A DNA stretch of 64,000 nt from Glycomyces luteolus (GCF_027622875.1 NZ_JAPZVP010000002.1:235006-299005), one strand, 5' to 3'; shown: positions 8,344 through 17,761, numbered from the stretch's first letter. The notes: generated by a model from the sequence alone, not told the origin. Numbers and translations: made by a program.

Positions 8344-10057
8344 CCTCGCCGCCGCGACCGCGCTGGCCGCCGCCTGGGCGCTGGCCGGGTGCGGCATCCC
8401 CACCGGCAAGGCACCGGAGGTCGTGGGCGACGCCCCGACCGACTTCGACTCCTCCTCGGGGGCGAACCCGACGGTCTACCTCCCCACCACGAGCGCCACT
8501 GACACCGTCGCGAACTTCCTCAAAGCCGCCTCGGGCGACCCGGACGGGCGCGACGACCGGCTCAACGAGTTCACGGTGAGCGGCGAGGAGCCGTTCTCCG
8601 AGCCTGATGCCGGCATCAGCCTCGTCGCGTCCCTTTCGATGTCCCTCAACGAATCAGAGGACCTCAACGTGGTGACGGTGACGGTGACCGGCTCGGTCGT
8701 CGGCTCCTACGCCGATGACGGTTCGGTCCGCATGCACTCGAACCCGGGCGAGTACGACGAGACGTTCACCATGCAGCGACAGGACTTCCAAGAGCCCTGG
8801 AAGATGAGCACCCTGCCGGTTCAGGTGGCCCTCGACTACGACCACTTCACCCAGGACTACGAGCAGGCGCCCATCTACTTCCAGGCCGCCGGCCAGGAGG
8901 ACCTCCTCGTCCCGGAACTGCACTGGATCTACAACGAGCTCGACATCGAGACCCGCCAGCGCCTGCTCTTCACCTGGATCCTCCAGCGCCCGGCCCCCGA
9001 CTTCGCGGGCGTCGCGGCGAGCAATGCGATCCCGCTCAACAGCAGCGGCAGGTACGACGGCGAGGACGGCTTCGAGGTCGACCTCTCGCCCAGCGAGGCC
9101 ATCGAAGACGAGGCCGCCGACGCGATCGCCGCGCAGATCGTCTGGAGCTTCGGCATCGAAGGGGCCTTCACGCTCAAGATCGACGGCGACATCCGTTTCG
9201 AGGGTGACGCGGCCGAGTTCCGGGACTGGAACGCCATCCCGCCGAATCTGCCCGAGACGGCGTACTTCATCGCGAACAACACGGTATGGCAGTACTCGGC
9301 CGAGGAGGGGGTCACGCAGCGCTCCGCCGAGCACCCCTGGGTCGGTTACAAGGCCGCCGGGCTCGAGCAGGTCGCGGTCGGGCGTACGGGGACCGTCGCG
9401 GCGGTCGTGGCCGGTTCGAGCGGCGACGTGCTGCAGACCGGCGCCTCGACCACCGCGATGCGCGAGGTCGCCGGTCTCGGCGGGACGCTCACCGATCCGC
9501 AGTGGCTCAGCCAGGACGCCGTGCTCGTGATCGACGACGGCGTGCCGACGCTGGTCGACCCGTCCACCGACACCGCGCAGGCGCTCGGTGTCGGGGAGGA
9601 GGTGACCGCGATGACGCTCGCGGCGGACGGGCGGCGCCTGGCGTACGTCGAGGACGGCAACGCCTGGGTGGCGCCGCTGAAGGTGGACGCGGACCGGAAC
9701 GTGACCGTGGGGTCTCCGCGGCGTATCGGGCTGGACATCGAGAGCGTGTCGGACGTGGCCTGGAGTTCCGAGAACTTCCTGTGGGTGGCGGGGGAGCGGG
9801 GCGATGACCAGCTGTTCCGGGTCGCGATCGACAATTCGCGGACCGTTCCGCAGGAGGGCACTGTCGGGTTCCCTCCGATCACGCAGATCGCGGCGAGCCC
9901 GGCCGAGCCGTCGCGGGTGAATGCCGAGCGCGGCGAGCCGGTGATCATCGTGGCGAACTCGACCTTGTACCGGGTCTTCACGAACAGCCTCGACGACGTC
10001 AGGAACGGCGACGAACCGGTGGGCGGCACGGCGCCGTTCACGGTGCTGCAGCAATAG
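8327..10057 (+). CDS. lpqB: Lipoprotein LpqB, MtrAB accessory protein
   Basis: A 576-residue exported lipoprotein with a lipobox LAGC (Cys 22) after a basic/hydrophobic signal. A GerMN-type region occupies the first half. The second half is a beta-propeller-like LpqB domain with repeated strands. LpqB interacts with the MtrB extracytoplasmic domain and modulates MtrA signalling. The start is GTG 8327 inside the end of mtrB, with AAGGAGG at 8314-8320 deciding the start. The last gene of the operon; a 12-bp-stem terminator follows at once. Confidence 0.95.
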   Translation: MRRRTSLAAATALAAAWALAGCGIPTGKAPEVVGDAPTDFDSSSGANPTVYLPTTSATDTVANFLKAASGDPDGRDDRLNEFTVSGEEPFSEPDAGISLVASLSMSLNESEDLNVVTVTVTGSVVGSYADDGSVRMHSNPGEYDETFTMQRQDFQEPWKMSTLPVQVALDYDHFTQDYEQAPIYFQAAGQEDLLVPELHWIYNELDIETRQRLLFTWILQRPAPDFAGVAASNAIPLNSSGRYDGEDGFEVDLSPSEAIEDEAADAIAAQIVWSFGIEGAFTLKIDGDIRFEGDAAEFRDWNAIPPNLPETAYFIANNTVWQYSAEEGVTQRSAEHPWVGYKAAGLEQVAVGRTGTVAAVVAGSSGDVLQTGASTTAMREVAGLGGTLTDPQWLSQDAVLVIDDGVPTLVDPSTDTAQALGVGEEVTAMTLAADGRRLAYVEDGNAWVAPLKVDADRNVTVGSPRRIGLDIESVSDVAWSSENFLWVAGERGDDQLFRVAIDNSRTVPQEGTVGFPPITQIAASPAEPSRVNAERGEPVIIVANSTLYRVFTNSLDDVRNGDEPVGGTAPFTVLQQ

Positions 10058-10059
10058 GA

Positions 10060-10087
10060 AAGGCCCGGAGCGGGCGCTCCGGGCCTT
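10060..10087. terminator. Bidirectional terminator between lpqB and the DUF3107 gene
   Basis: A perfect 12-bp stem, AAGGCCCGGAGC (10060-10071) and GCTCCGGGCCTT (10076-10087), with loop GGGC. It lies three bases after the lpqB stop and 54 bases from the stop of the oppositely oriented DUF3107 gene, so it can serve both converging transcripts. Confidence 0.85.
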
Positions 10088-10141
10088 CAATTGCGCGCAA
10101 ACGGTGTCGGGCCGCGTGTCGGCGGCCTGGCCTTCGCGAGC

Positions 10142-10369
10142 TCAGGCGTCGACGGTGAAGCCAACCGACCGTACGTTGGTCGCGGCGACCTCGACGTAAG
10201 CGATCTTCTCCACGGGGATGAACACCTGTCGGCCCTTGTCGTCTTCGAGACGGAGGACGCCGCCGTTCGTCACGGCCTGCTCGATCGTCTCGGACAGGTC
10301 CTTCGGCGACAGCTTGCTCTCCAACACCAGTTCGCGTGGGGCGTACTGGACACCGATCTTGACCTCCAC
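10142..10369 (-). CDS. DUF3107 family protein
   Basis: A 75-residue protein of the small actinobacterial DUF3107 family (M. tuberculosis TB9.4/Rv3208A type), function unknown. It starts MEVKIGVQYAPRELVLES and ends VRSVGFTVDA. The GTG start at 10369 has an excellent GAGGAGGT just upstream. It lies next to a TetR gene as in mycobacteria and streptomycetes, though in the same orientation with a 155-base gap and its own likely promoter. Confidence 0.9.
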   Translation of the reverse strand: MEVKIGVQYAPRELVLESKLSPKDLSETIEQAVTNGGVLRLEDDKGRQVFIPVEKIAYVEVAATNVRSVGFTVDA

Positions 10370-10385
10370 GGGACCTCCTCAATCG

Positions 10386-10413
10386 AAATACTGTGACGTC
10401 GCTACGGTTGCAA
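10386..10413 (-). promoter_or_regulatory. Probable promoter of the DUF3107 gene
   Basis: On the minus strand, TTGCAA (10413-10408), a 16-base spacer and GTATTT (10391-10386) form a sigma70-like promoter about 17 bases ahead of the GTG start. The -10 is not ideal. Confidence 0.4.
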
Positions 10414-10524
10414 GACTACTCGCGGGCCCCGCCCCGGAGCGGCGCGGCGGAGTGCGCCGAGAGCGAACGGGGCGGCGCGGGGGCGTGGCATGGCTCACGC
10501 GAAACGCTTCGAAGGGGGCTCCGG

Positions 10525-11151
10525 CTACTGGTGCTCGGCTTCGCCTTCGCGCGGGAAATGCGAAATGCCGCGCCAGGCCAGTGTGCTCATGAGCTGCACG
10601 GCCTCGTCCTTCGGAATGGCGCGGCCGGAGGCGATCCACTTCCGCGCGGAGATCTCGGCGATGCCGAGCAGGCCGGTCGCGAGCAGTTCAGCGCGGGCCT
10701 TGTCGACGTGCGTGTCGCTCATGATGGTCTCGGCCATGGCCGCCACGCAGTCGGCCTCCATCTTGAGGACCCGCTCCGCCACTTCGGGGTCGTTGCGCTG
10801 GTCGGATTCGAAGACGAGGCGGAACGCCTCGCCCTGGGCGTCCACGAACTCGAAGTAGGCCCGCATGGCGCGGTTGACCCGCTCCTTGTTGTCCTCAGTG
10901 GATTCAAGGGCGTGCCGCACCTGGCCGACGAGTTCGGCCGCGCGGCCGTCGAGGAGTGCCAGGTACAGCTCCAGTTTCGAAGTGAAGTGCTGGTACAGCA
11001 CGGGTTTGGAGACCCCGGCGTTCTCGGCGATGTCGTCCATGGAGGTGCTGTGGTAGCCCTTGGACACGAAGACGTCCTGGGCGGCTCGCAGCAGCTGCGC
11101 CCGGCGTTCGCTCCTGGGCAGTCGGACCCGGCCCTCACCAGCGCTGTTCAC
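10525..11151 (-). CDS. TetR/AcrR family transcriptional regulator
   Basis: A regulator of about 208 residues. The N-terminal TetR helix-turn-helix reads RRAQLLRAAQDVFVSKGYHSTSMDDIAENAGVSK...LYQHF. An all-helical ligand-binding domain follows. Position (DUF3107 - TetR - hydrolase/DUF3152/moeZ) matches M. tuberculosis Rv3208, a TetR of unknown ligand. The frame is open to 11292, but GAGAGG at 11164-11159 points to GTG 11151 (7 bases away; GTG 11154 is the alternative). It is divergent from the Pro/Gln-rich gene at 11329. Confidence 0.9.
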   Translation of the reverse strand: MNSAGEGRVRLPRSERRAQLLRAAQDVFVSKGYHSTSMDDIAENAGVSKPVLYQHFTSKLELYLALLDGRAAELVGQVRHALESTEDNKERVNRAMRAYFEFVDAQGEAFRLVFESDQRNDPEVAERVLKMEADCVAAMAETIMSDTHVDKARAELLATGLLGIAEISARKWIASGRAIPKDEAVQLMSTLAWRGISHFPREGEAEHQ

Positions 11152-11328
11152 CACGGCACCTCTCTTCGGCACATGTCGGCCATCCGTCAGCGGTCCGCTC
11201 TTGCGACCTGAACGAAGTTTACGGAAACCTGAATTACAGTCTCCCAGCGTACGGGGGCGACAAACGCGGGTTCGAGTCACTGGGCACGCCACGGTACCTT
11301 GAGGGCGGGAATATGAAGGAGTTGTCTA

Positions 11329-13296
11329 GTGGTGTATGACCAGAACCGACCGGATGAGCCGCAGCGTCCGAGCGGGGAGGAACGACCCGCCCGCAGGCGC
11401 ATCGGCAGGTCTTGGGGCCCGCCCGCCGAGGAGGCTCCCGAGCCCGCCGAGGAGGCGCGCCAGGGGATGGGCCAGGCGCCGGAGCAGTACCGGTTCGACC
11501 CGGACCGGGGGCGCCGCCACCGCTACAGCGAGGACCCCACCGGGCAGGTGCCGAACGTGCCGGTGGAGATCGCCGAGACCGGCCCCATGGTCCCGGCCAC
11601 CCGCCGTACTTCCGGCGAGCAGTTCGAACCGATCCCTCCCGCCCCGCAGCATTCCCAAGCCCCCCAGAACTTCCAAGGCGAGCAGCAGCAGTCGCCGTTC
11701 GCGCCGCCGCCAGGGGCGAACCAGGAGTACAGCGCGCCGCCCGCGCAGGAGCAGGGCACGCAGCAGGACTTCGGTGCCCCGCAGCAGCACCCGGGCTACA
11801 GCGCCCCGCCGATGCCGGGCGACTACGCGGCCCAGCAGCAGCACCCGAACCAGGGCCCGCCGCAACCGAACCAGGAGTTCGGGCAGCCGGGCGGCAACCA
11901 GGAGTACAGCGCGCCGCCCGGCGCGAACCAGCAGTACAGCCCCTCGCCCGCCGGGAACGCCGACTACGGTCCGCCGAGCGCGAACGGGTCCGCGCCCGCT
12001 GCGAACCAGGAGTACAGCGCGCAGGACCGGAACGCCGCGGCGCAGCAGTTCTACAGCGCCCCCCGCCAGGCCGTGCCGAGCGAGCCTGTGAACCCGCAGT
12101 TCGGCCAGCCCGTGAACCAGGACTTCAACGCCCAGCCGCCGCAGACCCCGAACCCGGAGTTCGGCGCCGCTCCGGGCATGAACCAGGAGTACGCCCCGCC
12201 GGGTGCGAATCGTGAGCTCAGTGCGCCTCCGGGCGCCAACCAGGAGTACGCCCCGCCCGGCGCCAACGGCTCGGCCCCCGGCCCGACCCAGGATTACAGC
12301 GCGCCGCCCGCCACCCCGCAGGAGTCCCCGGCGCAGGAGGCGCCGCAGGACCAGACCCAGCCGTCGCCGGTCCAGATGCCCGCTCCGCAGCAGCACACCG
12401 GTCCGATCGAACTCCCGCACCAGGCCGCGCCGCCGACGCCGAGCGCGCCCACCCCGATGCCGCGCTCGCTTTCGAACGCGGAGCAGCAGACCGAGCAGTT
12501 CCCGATCGTGCAGCCGCAGCCGCCGGTCACCGAGGTCTCGCCCGCGGCGGTCCCCAGCCCGCCCGTGACCGAGCAGGCCCCGCTGCGCACGCCTCCGGCG
12601 AACCGCCCGCCGCTCGCCGAACCCACTCCTCCCGCGACAGTAGAGAAAGACGTGAACGACCCCGAATCCGTGCGCCTCGTCGACGCCGTGCGCCAGGTCC
12701 CCGGCGTCCGCGACGCCTTCCACGTGACCGCGCCCGACGGCAACGCCAGCCTCCGCCTCGAACTCGAGGAGGGCGTCGACCCCGACGAGGTCCACGCGGT
12801 CGTCTCGGCCGTGGTCGCCGAGCAGCGCGCGGTCGAGCCCGGCCCGCAGACCGCCGACGAGCTGGAGGTCCACGACCAGGTCGAGTCCCCGTCCGCCGAG
12901 GTCGAGCTGGCGAAGGTCGGCCCGGTCGAGCTGCGCCGCGTCGAGATCGAGTCCGCCGGGCTCGAAGCCGAGGTCAGCGTGACCCTCGCGCTCGGCGACA
13001 CGGAGTCCACGGGCAAGGTGGCGGTGCCGCCGATCGACTGGCACATCCAGCACGCCGCCGCCGCGGCCACCGTCGAGGCCCTGCGCCCGCGCCTGGGCGC
13101 GAACGACGTGCGGGTCGAGGTCGAGCACGCCTCGATCGTCCCCACCGGGCCGGTGAAGACCGCCGTCGTCGTCATCCTGTGGCTCGACGGCCGCTCGGTG
13201 CGCCGCCTCTCGGGCGCCTCGGTGGTCACCGCCGAACGCTCTCGCGCGGTGGTTTCGGCTACCTTGGGCGCGCTGGCGGGTGAAGTGACACACTAG
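11329..13296 (+). CDS. Pro/Gln-rich repeat protein with C-terminal conserved domain
   Basis: A 655-residue protein with no signal peptide or membrane span. Residues about 1-430 are low complexity, rich in P, Q, A, N and G, with many degenerate repeats of the type NQEYSAPPGA, NQEFGQP and NQQYSPS. The last 225 residues are ordinary sequence with a helix-strand pattern (start about VNDPESVRLVDAVRQVPGV) and may bind a partner. GTG 11329 has GAAGGAG 7 bases upstream. No function can be assigned. The disordered tract suggests a scaffold or phase-separating region. It lies four bases ahead of a hydrolase gene, probably as an operon. Confidence 0.8.
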   Translation: MVYDQNRPDEPQRPSGEERPARRRIGRSWGPPAEEAPEPAEEARQGMGQAPEQYRFDPDRGRRHRYSEDPTGQVPNVPVEIAETGPMVPATRRTSGEQFEPIPPAPQHSQAPQNFQGEQQQSPFAPPPGANQEYSAPPAQEQGTQQDFGAPQQHPGYSAPPMPGDYAAQQQHPNQGPPQPNQEFGQPGGNQEYSAPPGANQQYSPSPAGNADYGPPSANGSAPAANQEYSAQDRNAAAQQFYSAPRQAVPSEPVNPQFGQPVNQDFNAQPPQTPNPEFGAAPGMNQEYAPPGANRELSAPPGANQEYAPPGANGSAPGPTQDYSAPPATPQESPAQEAPQDQTQPSPVQMPAPQQHTGPIELPHQAAPPTPSAPTPMPRSLSNAEQQTEQFPIVQPQPPVTEVSPAAVPSPPVTEQAPLRTPPANRPPLAEPTPPATVEKDVNDPESVRLVDAVRQVPGVRDAFHVTAPDGNASLRLELEEGVDPDEVHAVVSAVVAEQRAVEPGPQTADELEVHDQVESPSAEVELAKVGPVELRRVEIESAGLEAEVSVTLALGDTESTGKVAVPPIDWHIQHAAAAATVEALRPRLGANDVRVEVEHASIVPTGPVKTAVVVILWLDGRSVRRLSGASVVTAERSRAVVSATLGALAGEVTH

Positions 13297-13301
13297 GTTC
13301 C

Positions 13302-14288
13302 ATGAAACGGGCGCGACTGGCTGAGGCGGACGGGGTTCGCAATCCGATCCGCCCGCACCCGCCGTTCCCTGGCGTGGAGCATCAGCTCAGCCGTCGCCGC
13401 CTGTTCATCAGGCACACCCCGCCGACCGCGCCCGGCGCCGAGCCCGCCGTGTTCATCCACGGACTCGGCGGCTCCGCGCAGAACTGGACCGATCTGGCCG
13501 ACGCGCTCTCGGACCGTCTCGCGGCGGACGCGATCGACCTGCCCGGGTTCGGGCATTCGGCCCCGGCCCCGCGGGTCACGGTCCCGCTCCTCGCACAGGA
13601 CGTGGCGGCGTGGATCATGGAGTCCGGCCGCGCCCCGGTGCACCTCGCGGGCCATTCGCTCGGCGGGGCCGTCGCGGTCTACCTCGCGGCGACCCGTCCG
13701 AACCTCGTGCGCACGCTGACGCTCATCTCGCCCGCGATGCCGTTCGCGAACCCGCGCCGCTCGCACCAGTCGCGATTCGTGCCGATGCTCGCACTCCCGC
13801 GAATGGCCTGGTTCGCCGAGCGGGCCATGAGGTCGCGCACGCCCGAGCAGGTCGTGGACGACATCATCCTCGGCACCTGGGAGGACCCCACGGTGATCCA
13901 CCCGCAGCGCCGCCGCGAGGCGATCGCCGAGGCCCGTCGCCGCCTCGCCGTGCCGTGGAACTCGCGCGCGTACATCCAGACCTACCGTGGCCTCATGGCC
14001 TCGTTCTTCCAGGCGTTCGTGCCCGGCACGCATTCGCTGTGGCGGCTCGCCCGGACCATCGAGTGCCCGACCCTCGTAGTATGGGGCAAACAGGATAAAG
14101 TCATCGATGTGCGACAGGCGCCGCCCACCGCGCTCGCGATCCCCGACTCCCGGCTGCTCATCCTCGACCGGACCGGGCACGTGGCGATGATGGAGCGCTG
14201 GCAGGCCGTAGCCCGCGCGATGACCGCGATGCTCGACGAATACCGAGACGCGCTGGAGCCCACTGATAGCGCTATGTCCGTAATGTGA
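13302..14288 (+). CDS. Alpha/beta hydrolase
   Basis: A 328-residue alpha/beta-hydrolase-fold enzyme. The oxyanion HG lies at 53-54 (FIHGLGGSAQNW). Nucleophile Ser 119 is in GHSLGG. The acid is Asp in VWGKQDKVID, and the catalytic His is in RTGHVAMME. The fold fits esterase or C-C hydrolase types; substrate is unknown. ATG 13302 lies five bases after the preceding stop. The position next to DUF3152 and moeZ is conserved in actinobacteria. Confidence 0.88.
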   Translation: MKRARLAEADGVRNPIRPHPPFPGVEHQLSRRRLFIRHTPPTAPGAEPAVFIHGLGGSAQNWTDLADALSDRLAADAIDLPGFGHSAPAPRVTVPLLAQDVAAWIMESGRAPVHLAGHSLGGAVAVYLAATRPNLVRTLTLISPAMPFANPRRSHQSRFVPMLALPRMAWFAERAMRSRTPEQVVDDIILGTWEDPTVIHPQRRREAIAEARRRLAVPWNSRAYIQTYRGLMASFFQAFVPGTHSLWRLARTIECPTLVVWGKQDKVIDVRQAPPTALAIPDSRLLILDRTGHVAMMERWQAVARAMTAMLDEYRDALEPTDSAMSVM

Positions 14289-14355
14289 ACAAGAACCGCG
14301 CCACACAGACCACGGTGTCGGCCCCTCGCCGCTCTGTCTGTCTTAGACTCGCGGG

Positions 14356-15201
14356 GTGACCGAGGGACGGCTGGAACGCAAGCGCAGACTCCGCAGGAGG
14401 CGGCGCTTCGTGTTCTTCGCGATCCTGGTCGTCATGGCCGGCGCGGGCCTGTACTTCGCGTTCGGGATCGGCGGCACCGAGAAGCCGCAGGCCCTCGACG
14501 AGGACGAGCGGATCGCTCCGACCAGCATCGCCGACCCCGCCTCGCCCCAGTCGGTCCCGCCGTCGCCCGAGGTGGCGGCCGAGGTCACGCCGCCGCTGTA
14601 CTTCTCCGGCACCGGCACCTGGACGTACGCCGTACCCGTGGACGACGCGGTCGTGGGCGACTCCGGGACCCTCCTCCAGTACGACGTGGCCGTCGAGAAC
14701 GGGCTCGAACTCGACGCCGCCGAGTTCGGCGCGTTCGTGAACGCGACCCTCGCCGACCCCCGCTCCTGGACCGCCGGCGGAGCCTGGCGCTTCCAGCAGG
14801 TCCCGCACGGCGGCGGCGCCGACTTCACGGTCTTCCTCGCCAGCCCCGAGCAGCGCGCCTACCTGTGCGGCTCCCAGAACACGACGGTCTCATGCCGCAA
14901 CGGCGACAACGTCGTCATCAACTCGGCCCGCTGGATCACCGGCGTCGGCCACTGGGACGGCACCCTCGACACCTACCGCCAGTACGCCGTGAACCACGAG
15001 GTCGGGCACCGGCTCGGCCACGGCCATGAGGTCTGCCCCGCCGAGGGCGAGCCCTCCCCGGTGATGGCCCAGCAGACGTACCAGCTCGCGGGCTGCACCG
15101 GCAACGCCTGGCCCTACCCCGACAGCTCGACCTACGTCTCGGGCCCCGCAGGGGACTACAACGGCCCCGACCTCCCGCCGGACGACTTCATCGACCGCTG
15201 A
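14356..15201 (+). CDS. DUF3152 zincin-like membrane-anchored protein
   Basis: A 281-residue protein with a very basic N-terminus, one membrane span (about 19-38) and an extracytoplasmic DUF3152 domain. It carries a metalloprotease-like signature HEVGHRLGHGH (residues 214-224) with the spacing HExxHxxGHxH. Cys 171/180 and two later Cys may form disulfides. A peptidase activity is plausible from the motif but I know of no proven one. GTG 14356 has TAGACT (14344-14349) six bases upstream and no Shine-Dalgarno, suggesting a leaderless message. It corresponds to Rv3207c by synteny. Confidence 0.88.
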   Translation: MTEGRLERKRRLRRRRRFVFFAILVVMAGAGLYFAFGIGGTEKPQALDEDERIAPTSIADPASPQSVPPSPEVAAEVTPPLYFSGTGTWTYAVPVDDAVVGDSGTLLQYDVAVENGLELDAAEFGAFVNATLADPRSWTAGGAWRFQQVPHGGGADFTVFLASPEQRAYLCGSQNTTVSCRNGDNVVINSARWITGVGHWDGTLDTYRQYAVNHEVGHRLGHGHEVCPAEGEPSPVMAQQTYQLAGCTGNAWPYPDSSTYVSGPAGDYNGPDLPPDDFIDR

Positions 15202-15218
15202 ACGCCGCCCCGGCGTTC
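15200..15218 (+). terminator. Weak hairpin after the DUF3152 gene
   Basis: GAACGCC (15200-15206) and GGCGTTC (15212-15218) form a 7-bp stem starting at the stop codon. There is no T-tract, so termination is uncertain. Confidence 0.4.
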
Positions 15219-15225
15219 CGGATGA

Positions 15226-15242
15226 TGAGACGATCCGTCTCA
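15226..15242. promoter_or_regulatory. Perfect palindrome upstream of moeZ
   Basis: TGAGACG and CGTCTCA are separated by three bases (15226-15242), about 70 bases before the moeZ start and just upstream of its likely promoter. This suits an operator; the binding protein is unknown. Confidence 0.4.
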
Positions 15243-15312
15243 CGCGGGTGAAGAACCGCACATCGCGCTTCCCAGTGGAATATCCAGCCTGTGGACATGC
15301 ATTATTGACAAT

Positions 15313-16491
15313 ATGAGTTTGCCGCCGCTGGTCGAACCAGCCTCCGAGCTGTCGGTCGACGAGGTGCGCCGCTATTCGCGCCACCTCATCATCCCCGACG
15401 TCGCCATGGACGGTCAGAAACGACTCAAGAACGCCAAGGTGCTCTGTGTGGGCGCGGGCGGCCTCGGGTCCCCCGCCCTGATGTATCTGGCCGCGGCCGG
15501 GGTCGGCACGATCGGCATCGCCGAGTTCGACACCGTCGACGAGTCGAACCTGCAGCGCCAGATCATCCACGGCCAGTCCGACATCGGCCGCCCCAAGGCC
15601 GAGTCCGCCGCCGCCTCGATCCGCGAGATCAACCCGTACGTCAACGTCGTCATCCACAACACGGTGCTCGACAACGACAACGTGTTCGAGATCTTCGGCC
15701 AGTACGACCTCATCGTCGACGGCACCGACAACTTCGCCACCCGCTACATGGTCAACGATGCGGCCGTGCTGCTCGGCAAGCCGTACGTGTGGGGCTCGAT
15801 CTACCGCTTCGACGGCCAGGCCTCGGTCTTCTGGGCCGACCAGGGCCCGTGCTACCGCTGCCTCTACCCCGAGCCCCCGCCGCCCGGCATGGTCCCGAGC
15901 TGCGCCGAGGGCGGCGTGCTCGGCGTCCTCTGCGCCTCGATCGGCTCGATCCAGGTCACCGAGGCCATCAAGCTCCTCACCGGCATCGGCGACCCGCTCG
16001 TGGGCTCGCTCATGGTCTACGACGCGCTCGAGATGACCTACCGCAAGATCAAGGTCCGCAAGGACCCCAACTGCGCGGTCTGCGGCCCGAACGCCACCGT
16101 CACCGAACTCATCGACTATGAAGACTTCTGCGGTTCAGTGACCGACGAAGCAGCGGAGGCAGTCATCGGTTCCACCATCACCGCGCGCGAGCTCGAGACG
16201 TGGATCAAGGAAGGCCGCGACATCGACCTCATCGACGTGCGCGAGCCCGCCGAGTACGAGATCGTGCGCATCCCCGGCTCCCGGCTGATCCCCAAGGGCG
16301 ACATCGTCTCCGGTGCCGCGCTCGCCGATCTGCCGACCGAGAGGCAGGCGGTGTTCTACTGCAAGGCGGGCGTCCGCTCCGCCGAGGCGCTGGCCGCGGC
16401 GAAGGCCGCCGGCCTGAAGAACGCCGTCCACGTCCAGGGCGGCGTGCTCGGCTGGATCAACCAGGTCGACCCGAGCCTGCCCACCTACTAA
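15313..16491 (+). CDS. moeZ: Adenylyltransferase/sulfurtransferase MoeZ
   Basis: A 392-residue fusion of a ThiF/MoeB-type E1 domain and a C-terminal rhodanese. The nucleotide loop GAGGLGS is at residues 47-53. Zinc-binding pairs are C180/C183 and C254/C257. The rhodanese Cys 350 is in YCKAGVRS. MoeZ adenylates the C-terminal glycine of sulfur-carrier proteins (MoaD/CysO/ThiS type) and transfers sulfur to them for molybdopterin, cysteine and thiolated metabolites. There is no Shine-Dalgarno; CATTAT (15300-15305) ends seven bases before ATG, so the mRNA is probably leaderless. Confidence 0.94.
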   Translation: MSLPPLVEPASELSVDEVRRYSRHLIIPDVAMDGQKRLKNAKVLCVGAGGLGSPALMYLAAAGVGTIGIAEFDTVDESNLQRQIIHGQSDIGRPKAESAAASIREINPYVNVVIHNTVLDNDNVFEIFGQYDLIVDGTDNFATRYMVNDAAVLLGKPYVWGSIYRFDGQASVFWADQGPCYRCLYPEPPPPGMVPSCAEGGVLGVLCASIGSIQVTEAIKLLTGIGDPLVGSLMVYDALEMTYRKIKVRKDPNCAVCGPNATVTELIDYEDFCGSVTDEAAEAVIGSTITARELETWIKEGRDIDLIDVREPAEYEIVRIPGSRLIPKGDIVSGAALADLPTERQAVFYCKAGVRSAEALAAAKAAGLKNAVHVQGGVLGWINQVDPSLPTY

Positions 16492-16510
16492 GGGGCACAG
16501 CGACATAGAA

Positions 16511-16604
<94 letters not shown>

Positions 16605-16695
16605 TTCCGCGTACCCTCCGCAGTGCGGTTTGGTTGCCTCGGTCGGATATGAGATATCGAACCCCTGCTGTTCAATGAATTCCCTTGATGGGGCA

Positions 16696-16725
16696 TTGAC
16701 TCTCGCTTGACCGGTTCCGTACCCT
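16696..16725 (+). promoter_or_regulatory. Promoter of the first beta-lactamase-like gene
   Basis: TTGACT (16696-16701), an 18-base spacer and TACCCT (16720-16725), with the ATG seven bases after the -10. The transcript is therefore expected to start at or next to the start codon. Confidence 0.65.
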
Positions 16726-16732
16726 CGCAAGG

Positions 16733-17626
16733 ATGATCCGCAACAGCGAACCAGCCTCCCGACGCCTCACCCCGACCCGCCGCAACCTCCTGCGGATCGG
16801 CGTGCCCGCCGCGGCCGTCCTCGTCGGCGGCGGCGCGATAGCCACGGTCGCCGCCAACGCCTCGGAGAACGGGATCGTCTCGCTCTTCGGCCCCTCCCGC
16901 GAGGACCTCGAAGCCGACCTCAAGACCCGGATCGACGAATACCTCGCGGGCACCGGCACCGCCGTCGAAGCCTCCGTCGCCATCGAGCGCGGCGACATGC
17001 ACCTCGACTACAACCCCGAGCAGACCCACATCACCGCCTCCATCGTCAAAGTCGAGATCCTCGCGATGGTCCAGCAGTACTGGGGCTCGGTCGACGCGAT
17101 CCCCGAGGACCAGCGAGAGCAGTTGCGGCTCATGATCACCGAGTCCGACAACAACTCGACGACCACCCTCTACAACTACCTCGGCGGCGTCGCGGCCCTC
17201 GAAGCCGCCCACGAGCGCTACGGCCTCCAGAACACCACCGTCGACGCCCAGGGCCGCTGGGGCGTCGGCTGGTCCAGCGCCCCGGACCAGCTCATCCTCA
17301 CCGACCTCAACCTCTATGAAGGCGTCCTCACCGAGGAGCAGGTCGACCTCGGCCGCGAACTCATGGGCGCCGTGATCGAAGAGCAGGCCTGGGGCATCTC
17401 GGCCGCCGCCGCGGAAGGCGAGACCGTCTGGCTCAAGAACGGCTGGGACGTCGAGTCGCAGCTCGACGGACTCTGGGTCGTCAACTCGATCGGCGTCCTC
17501 GGCGGCGACGGCGACGCCCCCGTCAAGCTCGCCGTCCTCACCAGCGGCGCCGTCGACGACGTCGAAGGCATCCCGATCGTGGAGGAGATCGCCAAGATCG
17601 CCCGCGACGTCATCGAGACCGAGTAG
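16733..17626 (+). CDS. Exported class A beta-lactamase-fold serine hydrolase, copy 1
   Basis: A 297-residue protein with a twin-arginine-like signal (RRNLLRIGVPAAAVLVGGGA, about residues 16-35). It keeps the active-site S103-x-x-K106 (SIVK) and S138-D139-N140, while the usual KTG triad is KNG (235-237, followed by W). The fold is that of beta-lactamase/PBP enzymes. The altered third motif argues against efficient beta-lactam hydrolysis and for a peptidase, esterase or non-catalytic role in the envelope. It is paralogous to the next gene. A leaderless start is likely. Confidence 0.87.
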   Translation: MIRNSEPASRRLTPTRRNLLRIGVPAAAVLVGGGAIATVAANASENGIVSLFGPSREDLEADLKTRIDEYLAGTGTAVEASVAIERGDMHLDYNPEQTHITASIVKVEILAMVQQYWGSVDAIPEDQREQLRLMITESDNNSTTTLYNYLGGVAALEAAHERYGLQNTTVDAQGRWGVGWSSAPDQLILTDLNLYEGVLTEEQVDLGRELMGAVIEEQAWGISAAAAEGETVWLKNGWDVESQLDGLWVVNSIGVLGGDGDAPVKLAVLTSGAVDDVEGIPIVEEIAKIARDVIETE

Positions 17627-17761
17627 CGGGTCCCCTGCGGCGCAAGCGAAGTCCACGGGCGTCCGGCCGAGGCCGGGCGCCCCTGGCACGCCCGGGACTC
17701 CCGGACGGCAACGGGGGCACCGGCCTCCACGGGACTTGAGTCAGTTTCATACTCTTGCCCA

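Noticed and set aside
11640-12360. Regular nucleotide periodicity considered as a CRISPR or VNTR
   Set aside because: It is a coding repeat: the frame is open throughout and the repeats are degenerate at the DNA level but kept as peptide motifs.
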